Shown in pieces: positions 51,181 through 59,620 of a stretch of 64,000 nucleotides of DNA. The notes below the pieces were generated by a model. That model was not told where the DNA came from. It saw only the letters and a program-made list of their open reading frames with translations, and did no database searches. Source of the DNA: Streptomyces aurantiacus. Lineage in GTDB: Bacteria > Actinomycetota > Actinomycetes > Streptomycetales > Streptomycetaceae. The stretch spans positions 3,472,001-3,536,000 of the forward strand of contig NZ_CP114283.1 of assembly GCF_027107535.1 (NCBI RefSeq). Reading direction: 5' to 3'. The position numbers and the translations under genes were made by a program. Each line of letters opens with the position of its first letter. Within the stretch, counting starts at the first letter, position 1.

Positions 51181-51451
51181 CGGCGAACATGAGCAGGACG
51201 ATGAAGAGGGCCAGGGCGCCGAGGGTGGCGCCGATGAGGGACGGGCCGAAGTTCGTGGCGAGGCCCCGCTCGTTGTTCCAGACTCCCAGCCCTCCCAGGA
51301 GGAGAGCGACGAGCCCGAGGGGCGCGGCGACGAAGTCGCCGATGACGGGGATGAAGGAACCCACGAGGGCGACAATGCCCATGGTGAGGGAAGTGTCTCC
51401 CGCTCGGTTGCGGGGCTCGGCCCCTCGGGGTCCGGCGTCCTGTTGCGGCAT
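51170..51451 (-). CDS. Small two/three-helix membrane protein
   Basis: The 93-aa protein has a polar N-terminus (MPQQDAGPRGAEPRNRAGD), then hydrophobic helices LTMGIVALVGSFIPVIGDFV, APLGLVALLLGGLGVW and LIGATLGALALFIVLLMFAV. It resembles DUF4190-type small membrane proteins but is not a clear match. GAGAGGA precedes ATG 51451 at 4 nt. Its 3' end overlaps the transposase remnant by 11 bp on the other strand. Confidence 0.6.
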   Translation of the reverse strand: MPQQDAGPRGAEPRNRAGDTSLTMGIVALVGSFIPVIGDFVAAPLGLVALLLGGLGVWNNERGLATNFGPSLIGATLGALALFIVLLMFAVTR

Positions 51452-51659
51452 GCCGTCCTCTCGCGCCGGAAGTCCCGTACGCCCTGAGGGGCCATCAGCC
51501 GTACGGCTGATGGGATGGCGGGGCGTACCTTCCCCGACAGCCGGTGGGGGGATGGGCTGCTCGAGTTGAGCGACCTCTAGTGTGCATTACAGCCTTTCAT
51601 CTCCGGTATGCCCCAGCGGAGCTCGCGGCCCATTGGACTGCATGGCGCATGGTCTCAAC

Positions 51660-51975
51660 AACGTGAGTCTCTGGGCAGTACGGCAGAGACGTTCGGTGGC
51701 AGTGGCGACGTCCCATAGCCGTCAGCGCCCCACACGCTCGACCGCACTGAACCTCTGCCCGATCCGGAGCACATCCTCGACCTCCGCTGTGGCCCCGCCG
51801 GCCGAGGCCGACACGGGTGGCAGGTCAGCGGCGAGCGGCATCGGCTCGCCGACGGTCCGCGCCGACAGGGCAGCCTCCAGGCGCTCGTCCAGCTCGGCTG
51901 CGGTCAGTCGACCGTCCCCTCGCCGCGACACGCAGCACGTCCGCCAAGCCCGGTCACGGTCTACACGAGAGGCCT
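51660..51975 (-). pseudogene. Decayed DUF1707-domain gene
   Basis: One minus-strand frame holds GDGRLTAAELDERLEAALSA, RTVGEPMPLAADLPPV and VEDVLRIGQRFSAVERVGR, the recognisable centre of a DUF1707 (SHOCT-like) protein. The expected N-terminal segment (x-x-D-R-E-x-V-x-x-x-L) and the downstream PRR-x-E-x-R-x-x-W part are scrambled or in other frames. No intact start exists. The surrounding 51,452-52,288 contains no other gene. Confidence 0.55.
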
Positions 51976-52288
51976 TCCGCCCGGGCGCCTAGCCGGAGCC
52001 GGAGCGCTGTCCGGTGGGCGAGATCTCTCCCGGCATGCCTCCGTCCTGAGCGACCGGGAAACCGGCGCTATATCGCGACATAGATCCTGGCTGAGCCCGG
52101 TCGAGCAGCCTGGAGCGCGCAGCCCTGCCAGCCGGACCATGCCCGACCGCCGGCCGCACGCCGCCGGTGCTGCTCACGTGTGCCCTCCCGCATTCCGTGC
52201 CTGCCGACACATTCGGAGGCAGATGCTGCGGGGTTCCCGGTTCCCGGTTCCGGGAGCGGTGAGACGCACCCGCCCCCCGTCCGTATCT

Positions 52289-52302
52289 CTACAAGAATGT
52301 AG
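52289..52302. promoter_or_regulatory. BlaI/MecI-type operator 3 (upstream of the LCP gene)
   Basis: CTACA-AGAA-TGTAG, flanked by T and A to give a 16-bp dyad, 15 bp upstream of the LCP ATG at 52318. It must overlap the promoter or the transcription start. Confidence 0.75.
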
Positions 52303-52317
52303 AATCCGACGTTCGGT

Positions 52318-53719
52318 ATGCAGGGGGCGCCTGTGGGCGGCAGGGGAGAGCGGCGGCGCACTCGGGCCGGGAGCAGGCCGGCGCGGCTGACACGGCGGGG
52401 CCGGATCTTCGCAAGGACAGCAGGGGCGCTCGCCGCCCTCATCCTCGGCGTGGCCGGGGTCGGCGCCTGGATATACCAGGACCTGGACGACACCATCCAA
52501 ACTGCCGACCTCGACAACAAACTCGGCGGGGACCGTCCCGCCAACCTCAGCCCGGGCTCGAAGAACATCCTGGTCGTCGGCTCGGACAGCCGCGACGGGG
52601 CCAACGCGAAGTGCGGCCAGAACCTGACCACCATGCAGTCGGACACCCTGATGGTCATGCACGTCCCAGCGAACCGGAAATGGGCGACCGTGCTCTCCTT
52701 CCCACGCGACTCATGGGTGCCGATACCCGCGTGCGACAAGGGCAACAGCACCACCTCCGCCCCGCACCAATCCAAGATCAATGAGGCGTTCGCGATCGGC
52801 GGCACCAGCGGCAAGGGTCGCCGGAGCCGCCGCCTGCACCATCAAGACGGTCGAGGCCAACACGGGCCTGCGCATCGACCACTTCATGTCCGTCGACTTC
52901 CAGGGCTTCAAAGGCATGGTCAATGCCCTGGACGGCATCGAGGTCTGCCCCGAGCAGGCCATCCGCGACGAGAAGGCCCGCCTGGACCTGGAAGCCGGCT
53001 GCCAGACCATCAAGGACGAAAAGGCGCTCGGCTATGTACGCGCCCGCTACAGCGTCGGCGACGGCTCCGACCTCGGATGCATCGGCCGCCAGCAGGAGTT
53101 CATGGAAACCCTCGCCGAGAAGGCGCAGTCCAAACTGACCAGCCCGAACGCGCTGTACGACTTCCTGCAGTCGGCCACGAAGTCCCTGACCACGGACGAG
53201 GACCTGGCCGGCATCAAGCCGCTCTACAGCCTCGCCTCCGAGGTGAAGGGCATCCCGAGCGAGAAGCTGACCTTCCTCACCGTGCCCAACTATCCATGCG
53301 AGGCGGATGTGGCCACCGACAAGGCCAACGTCGTGTGGCAGTACCCGCAGGCCGCCGACCTGTTCACCTCCCTCGCCAAGGATGAGGAGGTCGACAAGAA
53401 AGAACTGCAAGCCGACGCCAAGGACCTGATCTACGCATCCAGCGTGCGCGTCCAGGTCCTCAACGGCACCGGCGTCACGGGGCGCGCCACCGCCGTCGCC
53501 GAGAAACTACGCGAGGCCGGCTTCAGCGTCCTCGGCACGGGCAACGCCCCGGAGACCACCCGCACCACCACCGCCACCTACCCGCAGGAGATGGACGAGC
53601 AGGCGCAGGTACTCGCTTCGCGGCTGCCCAACGCCCGGGCCACGCAGCAGGCGGACGCCGTCGCGGGCGTGGTGACCCTTGTCATCGGAACCGACCTCGA
53701 CCCCGACGACATCCGGTGA
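52318..53719 (+). pseudogene. LCP (LytR-CpsA-Psr) family cell-wall ligase gene with a frameshift
   Basis: The first frame encodes a cytoplasmic basic stretch, a membrane anchor (TAGALAALILGVAGVGAWIY) and the start of the LCP domain (ILVVGSDSRDG, SDTLMVMHVPANRKWATVLS, FPRDSWVPIPAC, SKINEAFAIGG). At about 52813-52819 the frame is lost. The next frame continues seamlessly with CTIKTVEANTGLRIDHFMSV, YVRARYSVGDGSDLGCIGRQ and a C-terminal LytR_C domain (VRVQVLNGTGVTGRATAVAE) to 53719. The shift is one extra G or two missing bases in a GGG run. LCP enzymes attach teichoic acids or other glycopolymers to peptidoglycan. The gene is either broken or contains a sequencing error. Confidence 0.85.
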
Positions 53720-54030
53720 TGCGGCTGGGACGGAGCAGTTCTACGTAGTCCCTTCGCAGTTCACCTGTTTCTTGCGAGGAGGCCCCGGCGTTCACGCCGG
53801 GGAGGCATCGCATCCGGGGGTCGCGACGCGGAGCGCCGCATCCGGTTCAGGGCGCGGAGCGCCCATACCGCTGCCGGCATCGCCGAGTTGATACGAACGC
53901 GTATGCCTGTGATCGCTGGTCAGGATGGTGGCTGCGGGATCGGGGTGAGTGTGTGCGGCTGTCGTACGTATGGCCCTTCGCAGGGTCCGGGACGGCACAG
54001 TGTCCCGGCCGGGGACCGTGAGGGGGCGAG

Positions 54031-55251
54031 ATGGCGCAGGTGAGCGCGGCTGCGGAGGGCGGCCATGCTCGCTACACCTACCGGCTGCGCGTGTCGTCCA
54101 CTGCCCGTACTGCCCTGGCGGCGGAGTGGGACCGGTGCCGCTGGTTGTGGAACGAATGCGTCGCCAAGTCCAAGGCCGTACACCTGCACAACAAGACCAC
54201 CGGCCAAAAGATTACGTGCGGGCCGGCTCAGCTCGACAAGATGCTGACCGAAGCCCGCGCCCGTACGCCGTGGCTGCGTGAGGGCTCATCGGTTGTCCAG
54301 CAGCAGGTCATCCGCGACTTCGGCCGCTCCCGCGCCAAAGCGCACAAGGACATCGGCGAACGCCTGCCCCTGGCACGCCGGGCCGGGATGCCGAAGTGGA
54401 AGACCAGACGCGAGGCACTGCCCACCCTCAACTACACCCAGCGCGGCTTCCGGCTGAAGGACGGCCGACTGCACCTGGCCGGCGGCATCGTCCTGGGGGT
54501 GGTGTGGTCACGGGAACTGCCGGCGCAGCCGTCCTCGGTGCGCGTCTACCAGGACAGCCTCGGACACTGGTACGCCTCCTTCGTCGTCCCCGCCCAGTTT
54601 GAGCCGCTGCCGAAGACCGGCCGCGCACTCGGTGTCGACTGGGGCGTGAGGGAGACCGCGACCACCACATCCGACGTGCACGACCTGCCGCACGCCCAGC
54701 ACGGCAGGAAAGCCGAAGCGAAGCTGACCCGGTACGACCGGATGATGGCCCGCCGCAAGCCGAAGAAGGGCCGGCGAGGGTCGAAGGGCTACCGCGAAGC
54801 GAAGCACCTGCGGGCCAAGGCCCACAAGAAGGTCGCCAGGCAGCGTGAGGACACCGGCCGCAAGTGGGCCAAGAAGGTAGTCCGCGACCACGACGCCATC
54901 GCGGTCGAGGACTTCCGCCCGAAGTTCCTGGCCAGGACCACCATGGCCCGTAAGGCCGCTGACGCCGCCATCGGCGCCACCAAGCAGGCCCTGAACGCGA
55001 TGGGCCACAAGCACGGGCGGGACATCCGCCTCGTCCACCCCGCGCACACCACGATGGACTGCGCCAACTGCGATGCGAGAGCCAAGCATCGCCTGCCGCT
55101 GGGTGAGCGCACCTACACCTGCACCGCATGCGGAATTGTGTCCCCACGGGACAAGAACTCCGCACGCGTCATGCTCGTCCGGGCTGGTCTCAACCCGGCT
55201 GGTACTGATGGCACAAGACCTCCTGGAGCGCTGCTCCAGGAGGCAGCCTGA
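54031..55251 (+). CDS. tnpB: RNA-guided endonuclease TnpB
   Basis: The 406-aa protein is a full-length TnpB. The RuvC catalytic residues are present: Asp in GRALGVDWGVRETATTT (D203), Glu in AIAVEDFRPKFL (E293) and Asp in SPRDKNSARVM (D374). The zinc ribbon is CANC ... CTAC (C344, C347, C364, C367). The N-terminal WED/REC part starts with YTYRLRVSSTARTALAAEWD. TnpB uses an RNA made from the element's right end to cut DNA matching the flanking sequence next to a TAM, which maintains the element. The stop lies within the predicted RNA scaffold. Confidence 0.95.
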   Translation: MAQVSAAAEGGHARYTYRLRVSSTARTALAAEWDRCRWLWNECVAKSKAVHLHNKTTGQKITCGPAQLDKMLTEARARTPWLREGSSVVQQQVIRDFGRSRAKAHKDIGERLPLARRAGMPKWKTRREALPTLNYTQRGFRLKDGRLHLAGGIVLGVVWSRELPAQPSSVRVYQDSLGHWYASFVVPAQFEPLPKTGRALGVDWGVRETATTTSDVHDLPHAQHGRKAEAKLTRYDRMMARRKPKKGRRGSKGYREAKHLRAKAHKKVARQREDTGRKWAKKVVRDHDAIAVEDFRPKFLARTTMARKAADAAIGATKQALNAMGHKHGRDIRLVHPAHTTMDCANCDARAKHRLPLGERTYTCTACGIVSPRDKNSARVMLVRAGLNPAGTDGTRPPGALLQEAA

Positions 55252-55289
55252 GCCAGGAATCCCCTCCCTTCAGGGAGGGGAGGATTCAA
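55219..55289 (+). ncRNA. Predicted omega-RNA (reRNA) 3' scaffold at the right end
   Basis: Two stable hairpins lie in tandem: 11-bp stem 55219-55229/55233-55243 (inside the last codons of tnpB) and 8-bp stem 55261-55268/55273-55280. TnpB-associated RNAs are processed from this position and end with a guide copied from the flank. The guide would begin at about 55290 (TCTTCCTCTTCCTCGTCGCC), which is the 3' end of spo0M. The exact 5' end is not predictable here. Confidence 0.6.
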
Positions 55290-56278
55290 TCTTCCTCTTC
55301 CTCGTCGCCCTCGCCCTCGAAGAAGTCGCCGACCTCGTCGACGACTTCGGCCGCGACCATGCCCCCGACGACACCGACCGCGAGTCCGGCCGCGCCGGCG
55401 GCAACGGCGGTGCCCATGCCGGGACCGGAGCGGTGGCTGGCGTGGTGGTGCTCGTCGTGCCCGTGGTGGCCTCCGTGGCCGTACGCGGCGTGCGATCCGT
55501 GCGACGTCCGGTGTTCGAGCAACTGCCTGATCCAGCCGTCGACTTCGGTGTTCCAGTCCCGGTGCTCGACATCGTGGTGGCCGACCGTGAAGCGGGTGAC
55601 CGCGTCGTGCCCCTCGGAGAAGAAGCCGCCGCGCTTGGCGGCCTCCAAAACGACCTCCATGCCGCCCGGCGCGGCGAGGAAGGTCAGCTCGATCTCGTGC
55701 ACCTGGTGCGCGTACGGCGGCGCCGGGGCGAGCTCGATCTCCTGGTAGAACGGCAGTCGCTGCCCCGTGCCGCCGATGCGCCCGTACTCCAGATCGGCGG
55801 ACTTGAAGCCGAAGCCGAGCTGGCCGAGGGCTTCGAGGACCGCCTCCTGTACGGGCAGCGGGCGCACCGTGAGCTGGTCGAGGTCGCACTTGTCCTTCGC
55901 GCCGGCCACCGCCAGTTCGGTGCGTACGCCGAGCACGACGCCCAGCGACTGCCCGTACAACTCGGTGACCGGGGTCTCCCAGGGCAGTGCCACGCTGAAC
56001 GGCACGCTGTGCCGCTCGCCCGCGGCGAGCCGGAAGCCGCCTCCGACGGTGAACCGGTCGAAGACGAGAACGCCTTCGCTCTCCCCGCCCTCGTGCTCGG
56101 CCTCGACCCGCGCCACCAGCTCCAGGGTGATGTGCTCGATGTCGAAGTCGGCGTCACCGCCCTGGAGATAGACCTGCCCGGACAGGGGAGCGCCGGGCAG
56201 GGCCGCGCCGGGCTCGAGGACCGTGTCCACCGTGGGCCCGCCCACGCCGAGCGAGCCGAGCAGTCGTTTGAACACCAT
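55286..56278 (-). CDS. spo0M: Spo0M-family sporulation-control protein
   Basis: The 330-aa protein begins MVFKRLLGSLGVGGPTVDTV and has the arrestin-like Spo0M fold: GAPLSGQVYLQGGDADFDIE, SVPFSVALPWETPVTELYGQ, VRTELAVAGAKDKCDLDQLT and FKSADLEYGRIGGTGQRLPF. Then come a His/Gly-rich segment (HGGHHGHDEHHHASHRSG), a Gly/Ala stretch and an acidic end. Spo0M influences sporulation and morphology. The stop TGA lies in the TTCAA of the tnpB element's right end, so the insertion fixes the C-terminus. BlaI-type operator 4 is about 105 bp upstream. Confidence 0.9.
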   Translation of the reverse strand: MVFKRLLGSLGVGGPTVDTVLEPGAALPGAPLSGQVYLQGGDADFDIEHITLELVARVEAEHEGGESEGVLVFDRFTVGGGFRLAAGERHSVPFSVALPWETPVTELYGQSLGVVLGVRTELAVAGAKDKCDLDQLTVRPLPVQEAVLEALGQLGFGFKSADLEYGRIGGTGQRLPFYQEIELAPAPPYAHQVHEIELTFLAAPGGMEVVLEAAKRGGFFSEGHDAVTRFTVGHHDVEHRDWNTEVDGWIRQLLEHRTSHGSHAAYGHGGHHGHDEHHHASHRSGPGMGTAVAAGAAGLAVGVVGGMVAAEVVDEVGDFFEGEGDEEEED

Positions 56279-56381
56279 CGCGGCGTCCACTCCTTCATGT
56301 GCGTGTGTAACTCGTGACGAAAGGCGAGGGTGAGCAGGCAGGCGCCCGGGAACAAGCCGGAAAGTCCTCACGTTCTCCCTC

Positions 56382-56395
56382 TACAAGCACGTAGA
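56382..56395. promoter_or_regulatory. BlaI/MecI-type operator 4 (upstream of spo0M)
   Basis: CTACA-AGCA-CGTAG, one base away from the consensus half-site TGTAG, and flanked by T and A. It lies about 105 bp before spo0M (minus strand) and 276 bp before the CNNM-type gene (plus strand). Confidence 0.6.
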
Positions 56396-56670
56396 AGCAT
56401 AGGGTTGCCGGAGCTCGTCCAGGCCGTTTCCCGCGGCCCGTGGCGGGGAAGTCCGAAAAGAGTCGCCCGCCGGGTCGGCAGGAGACTTGACCAGGCGGCT
56501 TTGCCCGTCTTTTACGATGAACGGGATGGCATTTCCCCCTCCCGACCCTTGAGGGTCTGCCCGACCCTCCGAGCCGAAAAGGAGCGACGTTCCGCAATGG
56601 GTGAGCCTCCCAGTACCAGCCGTGCCATGACCCGCCCGCCGTATGCGCGTGAGGAAGCGGGGGTGGCACG

Positions 56671-58005
56671 GTGACCGAGATCCTGCTGCTCCTGCTCGCC
56701 CTGCTCCTCACGCTGGCCTGCGCGGTGTTCGTCGCGGCCGAGTTCTCCCTGACCACCGTCGAGCGCGGTGATCTGGAGCGGGCCGCCGAGGCGGGCGAGC
56801 GGGGCGCCGACGGCGCCCTGAAGGCAGTGCGGCGGCTGACGGTCCAGCTGTCCGGCGCTCAGCTCGGTATCACCGTCACCTCGCTGGTGATCGGAATGCT
56901 CGCCGAGCCGTCCCTGGCCGTGCTGCTGCGCGGCCCGCTTCAGGCGGCCGGTCTTGGCGGCGCAGCCTCGACCGTGGCGACCGTGCTGGGCGTGGTGGTC
57001 TCCACCGTCGCCCTGATGGTGGTCGGTGAGCTGGTGCCGAAGAACTGGGCGATCTCCCGTCCGCTGGCCGTCGCCAAGGTGGTGGCCGGCCCGCAGCGCG
57101 GTTTCACGGCGGCGTTCGGCCCGTTCATCCGGCACCTCAACAACACCGCGAACCGTTTCGTGCGCCGCTTCGGTCTGGAGCCCGCCGAGGAGCTGGCGTC
57201 CGCACGCGGCCCGGAGGAGCTGGTCGCGCTGGCCCGGCACTCGGCCGCCCAGGGTGCGCTGGAGGCGGACTCCGCCGAGCTGTTCGTCCGCACGCTGCAC
57301 CTGGGAGACCTGACCGCGGAGAACGTGATGACGCCGCGGGTGGACGTGAAGGCGCTGGAGACGCATGCCACGGCCGCCGACGCGGCCAACCTCACGCACG
57401 CGACGGGGCTGTCCCGTTTCCCGGTCTACCGCGACAGCCTGGACGAGGTCGTCGGCACGGTCCACATCCGCGACGTACTGGCCCTGGAGCCCGGCAAGCG
57501 GGCCGTCACGCCGGTCACCGAGCTGGCGACGGCTCCCCTGCTGGTGCCCGACAGCCTGCCCGCCGACCGCCTGCTGGAGCGGATGCGGGCGAGTCGCACG
57601 ATGGCCGTCGTCATCGACGAGTACGGCGGCACGGCGGGCGTGGCGACGGTGGAGGACATCGTCGAGGAGGTGGTGGGGCAGGTGCGGGACGAGCACGACC
57701 CGATCGAGGCGCCCGATCTGCTGCCCGCCCCCGTGGGCGAGGACGGCCGGGCCGCGTGGGAGGCGGACGGCAGTGTGCGGATCGACGAGCTCGCCAAGAT
57801 AGGTCTCCGGGCGCCGGACGGACCGTACGAGACGGTCGCCGGCATGGTCGCCACCCGCCTCGCCCGGATCCCGGCCAAGGGCGACGTGCTCGACCTGGAC
57901 GGCTGGCGTCTCGACGTCCTCGACGTGGAGCACCACCGCGCGGACCGCGTCCGCATCACAGAACCGGTGAAGGTTCCACAGCAGGTCCTGGAGGAGTCCC
58001 GATGA
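56671..58005 (+). CDS. CNNM/CorC-type membrane protein with CBS pair (hemolysin family)
   Basis: The 444-aa protein has an N-terminal CNNM (DUF21) membrane domain with EILLLLLALLLTLACAVFVA, AEFSLTTVERGDLE and VSTVALMVVGELVPKNWAIS, a pair of CBS domains (VMTPRVDVKALETHATAADA, VVGTVHIRDVLALEPGKRAV, TMAVVIDEYGGTAGVATVED) and a C-terminal CorC_HlyC domain. Such proteins transport or sense Mg2+ and other divalent ions. The GTG start has GGGGG upstream. The stop overlaps the ATG of a shorter paralogue (ATGA), so both are made together. The 275-bp leader has no ORF but could contain an RNA switch. Confidence 0.92.
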   Translation: MTEILLLLLALLLTLACAVFVAAEFSLTTVERGDLERAAEAGERGADGALKAVRRLTVQLSGAQLGITVTSLVIGMLAEPSLAVLLRGPLQAAGLGGAASTVATVLGVVVSTVALMVVGELVPKNWAISRPLAVAKVVAGPQRGFTAAFGPFIRHLNNTANRFVRRFGLEPAEELASARGPEELVALARHSAAQGALEADSAELFVRTLHLGDLTAENVMTPRVDVKALETHATAADAANLTHATGLSRFPVYRDSLDEVVGTVHIRDVLALEPGKRAVTPVTELATAPLLVPDSLPADRLLERMRASRTMAVVIDEYGGTAGVATVEDIVEEVVGQVRDEHDPIEAPDLLPAPVGEDGRAAWEADGSVRIDELAKIGLRAPDGPYETVAGMVATRLARIPAKGDVLDLDGWRLDVLDVEHHRADRVRITEPVKVPQQVLEESR

Positions 58006-59024
58006 CCACTCTGCAACTGGCCATTGGCGCACTGACGCTGCTGACCAACGCGTTCTTCGTCGGCGCGGAGTTCGCCCTGATCTCCGTACGGCGCGGCCAG
58101 ATCGAACCGCACGCCCAGGAGGGCAACAAGCGGGCCCAGATGACCGTGTGGGGCCTGGAGCACATCTCCGCGATGATGGCGACCGCCCAGCTCGGTATCA
58201 CCGTCTCCTCGCTGGTCCTCGGCGCGGTCGCGGAACCGGCCATCGCACACCTGCTGGAGCCCGCCTTCGAGGCGGCGCACATCCCGCACGCCCTGGTGCA
58301 CCCGATCGCCTTCGTGATCGCGCTCACCGTGGCGACGTACCTGCACATGCTGGTCGGCGAGATGGTCCCGAAGAACATCGCGCTCGCCGCGCCCGCGCAG
58401 ACCGCGCTGGTTCTGGGACCGCCGCTGGTCGCCCTCACCCGCGCCCTCAAGCCGGTCATCTTCGGCATCAACGCCTTCGCCAACACCCTGCTGAAGCTCT
58501 TGAAGGTCCAACCGAAGGACGAGGTCGAATCGGTCTTCACCGACGACCAGCTCGCCCGCATGGTGCTCGACTCCAGCCAGGCCGGACTGCTCTCACCGGC
58601 CGACGGCGAGCGGCTGCGCGACGCGCTGGAACTGGGCACCCGCCCGGTCGGCGAGATCCTCGTCCCGGCCCAGCAGATGCACACCGTCGAGCACACGGTC
58701 ACTCCGGCCGAACTGGAGCGGGCGGCCGCCCGGGCCGGGTACTCCCGCTTCCCCGTCACCGGCCCGGACAAGGCGCTGCTCGGCTACCTCCACATCAAGG
58801 ACACCCTCGGTGTCACCGACCGTGACGAGCCCTTCCCGCGCACGGCCCTGCACCCCGTCACCAAGGTCCGCATCGACACACCGCTGGACGACACCCTCAC
58901 CGCACTGCGGGCCGACGGCAGCCACCTGGCCGCGGTCACCGGCGAGACGGGCACCGTGCTCGGCTTCGTCACCATGGAGGACGTCCTGACCGAACTGGTC
59001 GGCCCGACACCGGCCGCCGTGTGA
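58002..59024 (+). CDS. Second CNNM/CorC-type membrane protein, CorC domain absent
   Basis: The 340-aa paralogue of the previous gene has the CNNM domain (LQLAIGALTLLTNAFFVGAE, FALISVRRGQIEPHAQEGNK, ATYLHMLVGEMVPKNIALAA) and a CBS pair (ILVPAQQMHTVEHTVTPAEL, SRFPVTGPDKALLGYLHIKD, TGTVLGFVTMEDVLTELVG) but stops after them, without the C-terminal CorC_HlyC domain. Its start overlaps the previous stop. Tandem long-short pairs like this are common in actinobacteria and probably form heterodimers. Confidence 0.92.
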   Translation: MTTLQLAIGALTLLTNAFFVGAEFALISVRRGQIEPHAQEGNKRAQMTVWGLEHISAMMATAQLGITVSSLVLGAVAEPAIAHLLEPAFEAAHIPHALVHPIAFVIALTVATYLHMLVGEMVPKNIALAAPAQTALVLGPPLVALTRALKPVIFGINAFANTLLKLLKVQPKDEVESVFTDDQLARMVLDSSQAGLLSPADGERLRDALELGTRPVGEILVPAQQMHTVEHTVTPAELERAAARAGYSRFPVTGPDKALLGYLHIKDTLGVTDRDEPFPRTALHPVTKVRIDTPLDDTLTALRADGSHLAAVTGETGTVLGFVTMEDVLTELVGPTPAAV

Positions 59025-59207
59025 CCGCCGGGCCGTCCCGTGCGCGCCCCCGCACAGGACGGCCCGGTCTACGCAGTCCCGTATCCAGCAGGGTTGTACG
59101 GGGGTTAAGCCGTGTGGCTAGGGTGCTGGGGACGCTTTGCGCTGACGCAGGACCCGCATTTGTCGTAAGGCGCGAGATCACGGGCTCGGGTTGCCCCGGG
59201 AGGGCCC

Positions 59208-59460
59208 GTGAATGGCGTCACGCGCTCGGCCGACCGAGCCCCGGCCCGGGAACAGCAGGCACAACTGCCGCCCCCACGCACGAGACCCCCTGCGAGCGAC
59301 ACCGCCGCCGCGGTGGCGGTGAAGCCGGTCAAGCAGCGCGACGCGTTCTTCGACAACGCCAAATACCTGGCCATCGTGCTGGTGGCGATGGGCCATGCCT
59401 GGGCGCCGCCGGGCGGCGACCGCGCTGTACATCACCGTGTACACCAGTACGTGTGCTGGA
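59208..59460 (+). pseudogene. N-terminal fragment of an acyltransferase-3 family membrane protein
   Basis: After a polar N-terminus the frame contains KQRDAFFDNAKYLAIVLVAM and GHAWAPPGGD, the first helix of an acyltransferase-3 (OafA/OpgC-like) protein. A one-base shift then gives ALYITVYT in the next frame, the expected continuation, after which similarity ends. About 80% of the gene is missing. It lies 183 bp after the CNNM pair. Confidence 0.65.
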
Positions 59461-59489
59461 CGGTGCCGGACGCCAGGTCGACTCGACTA

Positions 59490-59600
59490 TCAGGTCTGCC
59501 ATCCCTGACAGGCCGCCCGCTTCGAGTTGGCCTGGTTGAAGACGGTACGGATGGTGCCGCCGGCGCCGTAGGCGTGCAGCAGCAGGTATCGGATTCTCAT
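59490..59600 (-). pseudogene. N-terminal fragment of a glycosyltransferase
   Basis: On the minus strand, ATG 59600 opens MRIRYLLLHAYGAGGTIRTV and FNQANSKRAACQGWQT, stop. The first 25 residues are the typical start of actinobacterial GT4-type glycosyltransferases (LLLHAYG-x-GGTIRTV-x-NQAN). The gene is cut after that. It meets the acyltransferase fragment tail-to-tail, which marks a deletion junction near 59,460-59,500. Confidence 0.65.
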
Positions 59601-59620
59601 GATGTCGTCCGCGCGTCGCC

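Larger units (their letters stand above)
53783..55289 (+). mobile_element. IS200/IS605-type (tnpB-only) insertion element
   Basis: tnpB (54031-55251) is flanked on the left by a hairpin (CCCCGGCG-TTCA-CGCCGGGG, 53783-53802) and on the right by CCCCTCCC-TTCA-GGGAGGGG (55261-55280) followed by TTCAA (55285-55289), the usual kind of right-end cleavage sequence. No tnpA is present, so it depends on a transposase in trans. The left boundary is uncertain: the left hairpin could be the end of an older element. Two copies of GCGGAGCGCC (53828 and 53854) lie in the left end. The stretch 53,720-54,030 holds no gene. Confidence 0.75.

Noticed and set aside
53742..53749. CTACGTAG after the LCP gene as a fifth BlaI-type operator
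   Set aside because: The half-sites are directly fused with no 4-bp centre, and it lies downstream of a gene, not before a start.
56487..56518. TTGACC...TACGAT as promoter of the CNNM genes
   Set aside because: The spacer is 20 bp; without other support it is not reliable.
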